Assembly (NCBI GenBank): GCA_002150815.3
Contig: NDFF03000383.1
Location: 310,001 to 374,000, forward strand
DNA from: Grammothele lineata
Taxonomy: Eukaryota > Basidiomycota > Agaricomycetes > Polyporales > Polyporaceae
DNA: 64,000 nt
Direction of reading: 5' to 3'
Shown: in pieces, positions 12,601 to 23,197 of the stretch
Layout of the letters: each line of letters begins with the position of its first letter
Numbering within the stretch: the stretch's first letter is position 1
Program-made: the position numbers and the translations under genes
Notes under the pieces: generated by a model
Told to the model about the DNA's origin: nothing
The model's database searches: none
The model's input: the letters and a program-made list of their open reading frames with translations, nothing else

Positions 12601-15600
12601 GAGAAACTCATCGCTGACGTCCTCGAGGCCCTCGCCGCTCACGTCAAGGAGGGAGAGCGGCTCCGTGCTGAAGTTCGCGCCGCGCGCAGGGAAGGTTCGT
12701 CCGCTTCTCCGAGCGACGAAGGCGCGGACAACGGGAAGAAAACCGAGGGGAGCAAAGGCAAGGGCAAGGAAACAGCGAAGGAGAGCAGCAAGACGCCAGA
12801 TCTCGAGCGCGCAGTAGACGAGGACGACCTCCCGCGCAACGCGGTCGGGGAGGCGTACAAGGGCAAGACGATCGCGATCACCCAGCGACTGCGTGAAGCG
12901 CGCATCGCGCTGCACAAAGTCAAGTTTTTGCTCGGTGACGTCTACCACGTCCTGGGAGCGAACTATGAGGCTGAGGAGAACGCGTCGTACGCGGCCGCAG
13001 AGGAGATGCGTCGTGTGCTGCTGAAGAGTGAGTGCAATGCTGTTAGTCTGAAAGGTGTATAGCTGACTTTGAGGCCGTAGGTACTGAGGAGGCTGCTGAG
13101 AAGGCGATGACGTACCTCGACCACGACCCTGTCGTGAAGCAGCTGAAGGAGTCGGATCTTTATGTCAAGACACCGTACCTCGGCAAAGGAGGCATCAGGT
13201 CGGCAGATTTGGTACGCATCCCAGTCTCCCCCTCTTCCAGAACTCCGGCTTACGGAGAATGACGTTCAGATGGAAGAGGCCAACGAGATGATCAGTGGCA
13301 TCCTGAGCGAGCAATCCACGCTGCTCTGGCAGTGGCGCCAGAAGTTGATCGCGCTCCTTACGCAGCCGCTAGGCAGCAAGGGCTCCGATGACGCGGACGG
13401 CCAGGAGTACAGCCGCTCGCTCGAGACACAAGGCGAGGCTGAGGCGTACCTGCAGGCGTACGCGGCGCTGCTCGCAGACCGGAGAGAGACACTCACAGCG
13501 GAGCGCACGCTGCTCGCCGCGCACGACGAGCGCGAGGTCAAGGCGCGCAAGACGAAGGCGGCACGCAAGGCCAAGACGCTCGCGGCGACGTTCGAGGCGC
13601 TCGAGCAGGAGGAAGAAGCGTTGGAGAAGCTCGACGAGGGCGAGGTGCTCCCGGAGCATGAAGTGCTGCTGAAGGATCTGCAGAACGAGCGGAAGGCGCT
13701 GCTGGATCAGTATAACCCGGAACGGGCGGTCAAGAGCATCATGGTGGACCTGAACAATGTGGTGCTCAGGTGCACGCGGAAGGCGGACGATGTAGAGAAG
13801 GCGATCGCGCAGGAGGCAGTGGCGAAGCTGAGGACACTTATTGTGGAGCAAAGTGAGTGCGGTTGCAGGATGTTGTTGATGTCATGCTGACGTGTGCCGT
13901 ACAGACAAGTTGATCGACCGCCTGCAGAGTGACTTGGGACATCTCCGCAAGGCTTTCAATGAGCGTATTGCGTGCGTTTTGAGCTCTCGCCAGCCTCTAG
14001 GCGCGCTTTTGGGATGACTTATTAATCGCTGTGCAGCTACTTCCGACAACTGCAGGAGATCTCTGACACGGTTGCCGAAGCGGAATGGACTGGCACTTTG
14101 GTTGACGCCATTAAGGCCAACACTGAGTTACTGGCCAATCTCGACACTAAGGTCAACACAGCTCGCGCGCGTCTACGATACATGGACAATCTCAGCAGGT
14201 CGCACGAGGAGGGTACCCTCGATGAGGACGACAAGACGTGCATTCTGTGCAAATGCGACTTCATCCGGGGGTATATCACTCAATGGTACGTGCTTCACGG
14301 TTCCATTGTAAATGTGCACTAATGGTCTGGGATTTCTCTAGTGCTCACGTGTACTGCGAGGTACTATGTCCTTCATCTGCATGCATTCATGTATTGACCC
14401 TTGCTTTAGGACTGTATGAAAGCCTGGATTGCGCGCCCAGAAGGCAAAGCATGTCCTGTCTGTCGCGTACCAATCCACACCGATCAGCTGCAACGGTTCT
14501 CGATCGACAACAAGTCGACCGAACAGCCCTCGAAGCCGCCGCCCAAGATCCTCGCCAACAACGAAGTCATGCCGCGTTCGATGCGTGAGATCCACTACAA
14601 CTTCATCGACAAACAGTTGCTGCAGGACATCCAAGCTATGGATGTGATGGGCAGCTATGGGAGCAAGATCGAAACCCTCGTCAAGCACCTGCTGTACCTG
14701 AACGTGACGGACCCTGGAGCGAAGAGTATCGTGTTCTCGGCGTGGGCGGATTCGCTTTTGAGTACGTCCCGCTTTCGTAATAGCATTCATGGATGCGGGA
14801 GCTAACTCTAGATACGTCCACTAGTCATTCAGCACGCTCTGAGAGCGAATGGTAAGCGGCGCTCCGCCCCTCCGTCTGCGAGGCCCGCATGCTGACGTTG
14901 TGGGGCAGGTATCACTTGCCTGCGGATCGACCAGAATAGCGGGAAACAGAATGCCGCGAAGAAGTTCCGCACGGACCCTTCTATTAGCGTTCTTCTACTC
15001 CATGGGTGAGTGTCTTTGGGCCCTATATTCGACAGAGGAGCGTTGACCATTCCGCAGTGAACGTGAGAATGCGGGCCTGAACGTCACCTGTGCATCACGG
15101 GTGTTCCTGGTCGAGAGTGTTGTCCATCATGCATTTGAAGTGCAAGGTTCGCTCTTCACGCGTGAGAATCTGCTGTACGACCTAACTTAGTGCACACAGC
15201 AATTGCTCGTATCGATCGTATGGGCCAGACGCGTCCGACAGAAGGTATGCGCGTACTTAGTTTGCCTCACGTCCTTCGTTGACACACCTTGCTCCTAGTC
15301 TACTGCTACTACGCCGAGGAGACTGTCGAGCGTAACATCCTTGATCTTGCGGCGAAGCAGGGCCTCTCGTTGTACACGCTCGACAACGCTGCCGGGTCTT
15401 TGAACGTCACGCCCTTCGCCGCGGATGCGGACAAGAAGCAGGTCGACGCCGCCCCGAAGAAGGTTCTGAAGGGCGACTTTGTGTACAAGTAAGTGACCAT
15501 TTGTGCCCTTGCACGACACTGCCCGGTCTCATAGATTGTGATTGCCGCAGGACGGACGACATGCTGGCGATCTTCTTCCCGCACATGTTTGAGGATCTGG

Positions 15601-15731
15601 AGTATTTAGTACCTCAGGAAGACGTCGCACAAGGAGCACAACAAGCGTCTTCGACAGGCCAGTCTTCGGCTCGCCCGACAAGGATAGCGGCTCAGAAGAA
15701 CGCGGTAGCTGGACCCTCGCGATTGGGGTGA
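9675..15731 (+). CDS. SHPRH/Irc20-type SNF2 ATPase with inserted RING finger (E3 ubiquitin ligase)
   Basis: Large nuclear protein, roughly 1,650-1,700 residues over about 17 exons, of the SHPRH/Rad5-like group that links DNA translocation to ubiquitin transfer; mammalian SHPRH and yeast Irc20 act in damage tolerance and recombination. Domains in order: an N-terminal region with a basic nuclear-localisation-like stretch (9790-9920); SNF2 lobe 1 starting near LLPFQRRTVAWMMSREGKT (about 10690-10750); a Walker A motif GLGKT within EEPGLGKTLE (about 10945-10980); motif Ia (VTPPSLAPQWADEL, 11143-11180); a Lys-rich/acidic insertion (11280-11400); a DEVQ Walker B (about 11580); a long coiled-coil region (12500-13850); a RING finger C-x2-C...CAHVYCEDC...CPVC (14237-14475); and helicase lobe 2 (14660-15370) with IVFSAWADSLL, LLLHGERENAGLN and the ARIDRMGQTRPTEV motif. 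RING placement between the lobes is diagnostic. The PHD and H1/H5 domains of vertebrate SHPRH were not seen. Exon ends were placed approximately. Confidence 0.9.
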
Positions 15732-16085
15732 TTGAAGAGTTAGGACTTGATCATATATGTATCGCCGATATGGTTTTTACGTTACAATGCCACACCATGG
15801 ATACAGTAGTAGTGTCCAGATTTTGTCTTGACTTATTAGTTGTTGTTGTAGACTACTAGATGGTTCTGTTGTGCTGCGATGCTCTGAAATGCTTACACTT
15901 TGCTTTGTGTCCATCACCGCTAGTGGGGCGTGACGTCATCAAGCGAGCAAACGTGACGCCCTCCATCTCAGCTTGAGGCTTGAAAGCTTGAACCTTCCTC
16001 CGAGTCCTTCTACTTCTACGCTCACCCTTGCGTGGTCCTCTCTATTACTCATTTCATCTACTGTCAGGTATTCCTCAGATAAGTC
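15732..16085. other. Intergenic, 354 bases
   Basis: 3' flank of the SNF2-RING gene and promoter of the FMP46-like gene. It is A+T-richer than the flanking exons. No coding frame is supported. Confidence 0.65.
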
Positions 16086-16669
16086 ATGTTCAAAGCTTTC
16101 TTGAGGACAAGAGTAAGTCGTTGTATGCTGTCTGTCGAGAGAGGATCCACTTCTGACGATAGTGCCAGCCACAAATCTCGATATTGTGAGCGCATGTACT
16201 CTACCTGTGTTGTAGTGGGACGAACTCGACCTATCATACTAGTCATAACTCCTCCTCGCCCGCATCTTCCAATGCCTTGAACCTGCTGCGTGCTGCCGTC
16301 TCGTCCCCTTATCCGCCTTCAAAATCATCTGCCGCTCCGTTGGACTTCAACCTCGAGGTCGTCGAGAACAAGCCTCCAACTCCGGATCAGATGCGTACCA
16401 TCCTCTCCTACCTTCCTGCTAGATCGCCTACAGGCCCCACTGGCCACGTATCGACGCCCTCTCCGGACGCGCTCCTATCCGCGCACCCTACGGTCGACAG
16501 CCGTCCGACAGATGCGGAAGGCGTCGCGAAACTTGTGGCGCAGAATCCGAACGCGCTCAAATGGCCCATCGTCGTCGACTGGGATCACGGGAGAGCATCA
16601 GTGGGTGACGTTGAAGGTGTGAAGGCGCTATTGGAGGAGCTGCGAAAGAAGCGGGATGGCGAGACGTGA
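16086..16669 (+). CDS. FMP46: FMP46-like mitochondrial thioredoxin-fold protein
   Basis: Small putative mitochondrial redox protein of 167 predicted residues. Exons 16086-16112, 16163-16185 (23 bases) and 16216-16669 join in frame. The N-terminus MFKAFLRTR is short, basic and amphipathic, as expected for a mitochondrial targeting start. It is followed by QPQISIFG and SSPASSNALNLL, matching the beta-strand and SPAS...ALxLL helix of the Fmp46 family. The family-typical PPTPDQMRTILSYL occurs at about residues 70-83, and NPNALKWPIVVDWDHGRA near the C-terminus corresponds to the conserved P-I-V-V-D-W segment. In the family the thioredoxin CxxC is replaced, and I see no CxxC here; enzymatic activity is uncertain. 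It is in tandem with the SNF2-RING gene upstream. Confidence 0.8.
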
Positions 16670-17807
16670 GGCAGTTCTGATGGTCTTGGAGTACGAGGTG
16701 CGTCTGCCTTTACCGGAGCGCAATGGCCGGTCCTAACATACGTCTCTGCGATCAGCATGCTATGAGTTACCTTGGATGGTTTCGGACTTACTACCGAAGG
16801 ATGATGTAACGATACTACCCTACCTCTGTACGTGTATTCACGCAACCCACACCTCTCGTTCCTCAATTGGTGCTCTTACGTCTGTGAGTCTTCCCGCCGG
16901 TACTACACATGCCCCGTACTACACAAGTGAATTGTCACGTATCGCTTGTTCCCCTCAGACAAACTCGTACCCTATGGATTGTCTCGCGATTGTTTTGCTG
17001 CGGGTATCGCCACCGGTCAAACGGAGGCCGACGAGGGAGTGAGGTGACCTGCGAAGTTCCCTCGTCCTTCTGCCCTTGAGGCCCCTATCTGTTCCAGCTC
17101 CGGTTGCGCGCAAGTTGTGTCAAGTCACATCGGTTTTTTTTGTCAGAATCGATTTTCCTGAAAGACATCCGTGCTGTGCGGAAGGGGTACCAACAATGCT
17201 TTGCAGTGCGCAGACGCACACTAGTAGCCTACGATACTTGTCGTTTTCGTCCCGTCCCCATCGCATCAGCGGACTTGAAATTCTATGACATGGCCTCTGC
17301 CGCTATCGTCAGGCGAGCACACTCTCCACCTACCCTGAAGGCAATCCACTTTCTGAGCGGCTTCGCAATCCAGCTAGCGCTTGTCACCAAACCTTTGTGG
17401 CCTTTCAGTGGATTCCAGATTGCAAGCACTGTGCAAGGAAAATCATATAGAATATCCGAGGTACATACGTATCTTCAGCGTAAATCATTCTGAGAGGTGT
17501 AAGCGACTGATTTCTCTGCAGGGAATCCAGCTTGCTTCCGTCGCCTCCAGGCGCGATTGCGTCGGACTCGGGGATCGTCCGTGCGGTGACGGATTTCAAA
17601 TGCGGAGGTTAATGCGCGAAACGCGCTCGACTGCGCGTGCCTGTAGGATACCGCGAAAGACCTCAGAGTCACTCAAGAGTCGCTCCCTTAAATCCTCGGC
17701 TAGGAAGCGGAGACGTCCCTCCGTCGATCTTACCATCGGCTTCTGCTCACTTCGCCGACCCAACATCATCACGCGTCATCTTAGTGAACGACACAGTACT
17801 AGACGCT
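16670..17807. other. 1.1 kb intergenic, no supported gene
   Basis: A reading frame of about 129 codons (17104-17493, +) crosses the middle but shows no recognisable motif. It has no splice continuity with a longer protein, so I do not call it. The 3' end must contain the promoter of the first DUF6533 gene. Confidence 0.5.
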
Positions 17808-19538
17808 ATGACAACGGAACTTGAAAGTCAAGCCGCGGCCGCATTAGCGATATTATATTCTGGTGCTCGTTCGTGAGTAGTCGCAAGATCGCTCATTGGT
17901 GTCCTAATGATACAACGTTCACAATCTCTAGGACATACTACTTCTCAGTCGCTGCCATAGGTATTGTCCTGAAAGGCAGTTCATCTAGATGTCTTGCCTG
18001 ACCTTGTTGATAGCGCTCATTGTGTACGACTACCTTCTCACCCTCGCTAAGGAGTACCATGTCATATGGAGACGCGCCCGGTTCACGATACCTACGATCA
18101 TTTATATCGTCAATCGAACCTCAACTTTCCTCTGGATCTCATCTCTCACCCTCTCGACGTTGATACCATGGAGTCTGGACGATGCTAAAGTTCGTCCTTT
18201 TGTCTGGTCGCATAGTGATCCGAACTGACCTAGCCGCAGATGTGAGCTGGAATTACTGACAGTCAAGCACATTACTGAACGGGCCCATGAACTAGATGTA
18301 ACGCTGTTTACATTTACAATTATGTCCTCGTTGCCATAATGAACCTGGATTTAGGGTGTCAGCCTTTTATCCCTGTTCTGCACGATTTATCACTGACATA
18401 GTTCGGGACTAGCAGTATTCTATCTGATCCGTCTCCATTCGCTCAACGGTGGCAACTGGAAATGGACCCTCTGCCTCTGTGCTCTTTCACTTCCCCCGAT
18501 AGTGTGCACCGTCGTTAGTAACTTCCGGTATCGTCTATTTGGTATGTACACCGCTCAATACGTTCTCACTTTCAAGCTATCGATAGCGAACACTTCCTTG
18601 CGGCCTGCTATTCCTCCCGCGACAGGCTGCTTCATAGCTTCCACCGGCATTAGTATCAGAGATTGGACTATGTACGTCTGCGCGTCTTCGAATTGAACTG
18701 TACCACCGAGCTGATAAATACAACTTCAGAGGTGCGAGCATTTTCGGGCCACAGTATCGTGATTCTAATCGGATGTACTTTAGTCTCGGCTATTGCCCAG
18801 TCAAGCATCTTCCTTAGCAGCGCCATCGCTGTCGGCATCACATGGTATCGCACAGTTAAGATGGCTGCTGAGTCAAAAAAAGTCAAGCTCTTGCCTGGGA
18901 TCACCGTGGGTGAATGCATATTTCGGACTGGTGCGTTACTTCTCTGGCTTCAGATCGGCCCTTGCAGCTGACTCCAATGTGTGCGTCTAGGCTGTCTCTT
19001 CTTCGTGTAAGTAGTAGGTCATCTTGTCGTGAACCTAGTAGCCTTCTTACGATATCTGTGTATAGTGCATCGTTCGTCATCAATGGTGTTTCCTTGTACA
19101 CCATTTTTGCATGGAAATCCTTTTCCGCGGCGCCCCTTATAGCTGCGTAAGTTCTCTGATTCACTCTCTTCCCCGGCGTGCGAGCACATATGCTAATTTG
19201 GGGTCATATCGCGCGCCAACAGGCTACAATCCCTCATGACCTCCCACTTTATCCTCAATCTTCGGCTCATCAATGACCCCATGGACTGGCTCCCGACCTT
19301 CTCAAATGACCCTTTTGGTCACAACAGTCGCATTTCTGCGTTGCTCGGGAACATCGCGGCGCCAGTCGTCTTCGACAACGAAGACACCGAAACAATCCAG
19401 TTCGCTCGACCTAGTTCGCATATGTCGAATGATGGCGTAGAGCTGAGCGAACTTGGCGAACTTGGCGAACGATCAGAGGAGAGCTCAGGAAGGGTCAGTC
19501 CGGAAAGACCCCTGCTTGCAGCCGGGGCTGACAAGTAA
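17808..19538 (+). CDS. DUF6533-domain seven-helix membrane protein, copy 1
   Basis: Member of a basidiomycete-expanded family of integral membrane proteins of unknown function. The start ATG (17808) opens MTTELESQAAAALAIL. Exons at 17808-17872, 17932-17960 and 18014-18189 build the DUF6533 signature VYDYLLTLAKEY...IWRRARFTIPTII...NRT, where the usual motif is YDxLLTxxxEV...WxxxxxxxxxLFxxNRY. Later helices are carried by exons beginning near 18296 (CNAVYIYNYVL), 18420 (FYLIRLHSLNGG, matching the family's LRxxAL), 18633, 18730 (VGITWYRTVK, matching the TW motif) and 19060. The C-terminus has the family's MTSHFILNLRL after the last helix, then an acidic Ser-rich cytoplasmic tail; stop at 19538. 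The join between exon 3 and CNAVYI only works with a micro-exon (see findings), so a lesion is possible. Copy 2 lies 1.3 kb downstream on the same strand. Function is unknown. Confidence 0.72.
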
Positions 19539-20833
19539 TAAATTGCGGCGGCATTTTCGGTCTTCCGGACTCAATACCGGAGGCCTCGTTGTAACATACA
19601 TATTACTGTTCCTAATTTGCGCAATTTTCGAGCGTTTTCCAAAGCGGCCCTGGCCTTCATCCGACTCCGGTTTCCTGGGGCATGCGGGAGGCTCAACGCG
19701 AAAAACATTTCGGATACCGACGAAGTTGTAAGCACGGACACTGGTCCTCAGGCTATCACGTGTGCACCTAGTAGAAGCTGACACCGAACCGTTTTGTCGT
19801 AGCCTCACACGCTAACGTTTTGCGCTATGGCTGATGGATCATGTTGCATGTGTCAGACCACAATCCCTCCACAGCTACAATCAACTCTACTCAGTTGCAA
19901 CTGAGGGTGTTGGACCACATCGGATCTCCGAATCATATTACGTAATCTTCTCATCACACCACGGGAGCTTACGGGAGTGACGACGTCCGGTCGACTCAAC
20001 CTCCACTCCTCGTTCCTCTCGTCGTTGTGTTTCGAATTTAGCATGTTACACGACTATGGTCGCTCCCATACCCAGCACGCCATTGCATGCGCAGCCTCCC
20101 AGGGGTCCCACAGAAAGTAGGTGCTCTGGGCACTAAGTATTTTGCCTCGTCGCTACGACTACTGATTCGTCCAAGTTCTCGCAGCATGGCACCAGGCGCC
20201 ATGTCCCAACTCTCGCTATACGGCTCCATCCATCAGGAGAATGCTGGAACGTTGGCTTTCTTGGGACAATCGGACACGGCTAGCCTGTTTTGTACCTCTG
20301 GCGTGGCAAGTTGAACCAAGGGCATTTGCACTCATCAATTTACAATGTCATCCCGTACAAGGCAGTGCAAGTCAAGGCAGTAGGTGATAGCCGGGCTTCA
20401 GCTTCAGGTCCTAATTCCTCTGTGGATCACGCTGAAGTGGCCTTAGAGACCGGGGACGCAGCTGTCCGTGAAGTGTTTGTCGTTCAGTATTTGGGACCAG
20501 CTGACAACGCTCGTCCAGTAGTAGTAGTTCAGTATTCGAGGGTCCAGCTATTGATATGACACCGGCGCGCCCAACGTCGACCAAAAGTATTGGTCTCAGG
20601 CCTACAGAGGAGCCGACCATCGCCGAACACCGCCCAAGGCATTGCGATCGACAGGCTCTCCGGCGACCCGCTTGCCTCCGAAGATTGCATAAAGGATGCC
20701 GGAGCCGTGCACCACGAGCTAAAAGACGACGCGCCTCCTGGGCACGTATGCAACGCCTCTGACTTACATTGTTTCACCCACGTTTTCTTTCCTCCTCCTC
20801 CTCGGCTGAGGTCCTCAGGTCATCTTGCGAGCG
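19539..20833. other. 1.3 kb between the two DUF6533 genes
   Basis: Begins with an AATAAA-like sequence just after the stop codon of copy 1 (about 19537-19543), a plausible polyadenylation signal. No coding frame with recognisable content is seen on either strand. The distal end is the promoter of copy 2. Confidence 0.5.
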
Positions 20834-22622
20834 ATGTCGGTGCCTACGTTGACACAGGATGACCTGGATGCGATGACGCTGCCAGAGTTATCTATCTGGA
20901 TCACAGCGCAGCTCGAAAACGCTTTGTAAGTCCGTCGTCTCTGTACAGCCTCGCATGAAGACTTCGCTGAGCTGCGACCTTAGCATTCCAGAATCGTTAC
21001 CTATTGCAATCGGCTGCATAGGTGCTAATTCTCTCATTCCTATGAATACGTTCGTTCGTTGACTCGTAGTGGGACGCTCCAGCCCTCATATTGTACGAAT
21101 ACGCAATAACCTTCGACCGAGAAGTGCGCGTGATCTGGTGGAGAAAGTTTACGATCCCTACCTTCCTCTTTTTGGCGAATCGCTACCTGGCATTCATCTT
21201 CGCGGTCTCGTTATCCCTCTCGGCGTTGGTGGGGTGGGACGAGGATAATATTAAAGTATGGTAATGCCTCGCCCTCGTCTTAGCCTCATGAGCTGACCCG
21301 CGACTGAACATAGGTGTACGATCAACACCCACGACTGTCGTAGTATGCTCTACTGATTTTTGGGAATCCGGATAGGTGTCGATTCGCACTAACCTTCAAC
21401 GATGTGACCCTTATTCTCTTGCAACTGGTTACCCTGTGTGCGTGTGTGCTACCCTGCAGCGATAAGCTTCGGGACACTGATATAGGTTCGTGACTAGCCT
21501 TCACTGCACTTCGCATACATAGCATCAACAATCATAAATGGCTCTGGACGTCCCTCATTTTCCTCTTAGGATTTATCAGTGTACCTGTGAACGTTGTATG
21601 TACGCTGCTCCTTGCTGAATCCCCATATTAGCTCATAATCTACGTTTTACAGCTTCTTATCGTCAATAACACCGTCTTTCCTCTTCCTCCTCCACTCGTT
21701 GGCTGTGCGTTTCAAAAGTCGAGTGGGGTCATTCAGCAGGGTAGCCGGGCATGGACAGGGGGTATGCGCTCTCGTCCAGCTCTCAACCCGCTCTTCTGAC
21801 GTCAATGTACGCTCTAGTGGCTGTCGCTGTTCAGACGTGTGGGTTCCTTGGCTCGTTTATCGTCATCGGCATCACATGGTATCGCACTATTGGCATCGCT
21901 TTCGCTTCGAGGAGATTGAGTATTAGGCCAAGAATAACTAACTTACTTTTACGGGATGGTATGTATAAGTCTTGGCTTCCCGGTTTGTAATGCGCTCATG
22001 GCAGGTTTTACTAGGGACGGTATTCTTCGTGTGAGGATTGGCCAGATAGTTATTATTCTGCGGCGTACGCTCATGGTGATCACCTAGGTCGTCTCTGATA
22101 ACCAATGCAGTGCTCGTATACTTAGAGGTCGAGCGTGGGATCTCCTTAGGCACCATAGCTACTGCGTTGGTTACCATTTCCGTTCTTCTTTGTCGAGCAA
22201 CGCTGACAGACTGTTTTAGCTTACAATCCGTGATGACTTCTCGATTCATCCTCAATCTTCGCCTCGTCGACTATGACCCTGGTTCACTACCAGTGGTCAT
22301 CAGTGAGAAGTCGAAGCACGACACTCTGCGCTTCGAACATCCGTCGCGATCATCATCGCTGCTGGGCAATATCGGCGCACCCTTGGATTTAGAGGGCGAG
22401 AACAAGCGCATTCTTAGGATGAATGAGGCACGAGATGAAGAAGAAGAGGAAGAATGGGCATTGCAGTCGTTGCACGATGCAGGGGAGTACCGGGCAGTGC
22501 GGCGGTCCGACTCCCTTGATCTTAAACCAGAAGAACGTCTTCGGGACCCTGATGGCCAGATGCTATTGGAAGATAGGGCTAGGTTTGAGGAGACGGAGAT
22601 CGGCGTGGAATCACTAGAATGA
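20834..22622 (+). CDS. DUF6533-domain seven-helix membrane protein, copy 2
   Basis: Paralogue of the gene ending at 19538, function unknown. ATG 20834 opens MSVPTLTQDDLDAM. Predicted exons 20834-20925, 20984-21021, 21083-21260 and 21376 onward give the DUF6533 core LYEYAITFDREVRVIWWRK...FLFLANRYLAFIF, closer to the family consensus than copy 1. It continues as KVWCRFALTF, then LRIHSINNHKWLW (about 21495-21555), IVIGITWYRTIG (about 21860-21900) and MTSRFILNLRL (22232-22265). The cytoplasmic tail is long and acidic, with a run of glutamates near 22436-22455; stop at 22620-22622. The two copies share exon phases, the ITWYRT helix and the MTS-x-FILNLRL C-terminal motif but are otherwise strongly diverged, so the duplication is not recent. 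The HET-domain gene follows on the same strand. Confidence 0.78.
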
Positions 22623-23197
22623 GGGTACGTGGTCAAACACAATGCCATGCCACGAGGCTTGACCGATCGATCATGAATCAGAAACATCAGCGTGTATCAA
22701 TAAAATAATGCATCACTGTGACCGACGCGAAATAAGCATAAGGCGAACATATCAAGCCGTGCGGCGATTCGGTACGATTTGGAGTACTTACCGGCAGACG
22801 CGGAGCATTGAGAGCGCGACTCGACCACGTGATGCACTCGATCACATCACCGAAGACCGACCGAAGTTGTAAGGCAGGCTTGGACCTGAGGTCACCTTGA
22901 GGTAAACGGCCGGGAAGGAATCGCGTCCACATCGAGGCCACCTCACCCTCACCAAGCGTAGACGGTGCTTTAACCTTGCGGCAGCCCCGTGGTCCGCTAT
23001 GCCTTCGTGTCGAGTCTCTGACTGAACTTCTCCCAGTCCTTCGTCTCTTTCCAAGTAACATCCATCGCGATACGACTCGTTCGAACCATCGCCCCTCACA
23101 CATCCACTTAGCAATCCTCATCTGAGTACCACTAGTACGTAGGAAGTCCAAGTTTCCAACGTCTCTGGCTTATACATACAGGTTTGTTCACAGCGAG
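22623..23197. other. Intergenic, 575 bases
   Basis: Separates DUF6533 copy 2 from the HET-domain gene. A 154-codon minus-strand frame crosses it (22687-23151), but its Arg/Ser-rich composition shows no motif, so it is treated as spurious. Confidence 0.55.

Noticed and set aside
17104..17493. 129-codon frame between FMP46-like and DUF6533 genes
   Set aside because: No recognisable motif, no promoter-like context and no splice partners; kept as intergenic.
22687..23151. 154-codon minus-strand frame upstream of the HET gene
   Set aside because: Arg/Ser-rich and motif-free; it overlaps the probable HET promoter.
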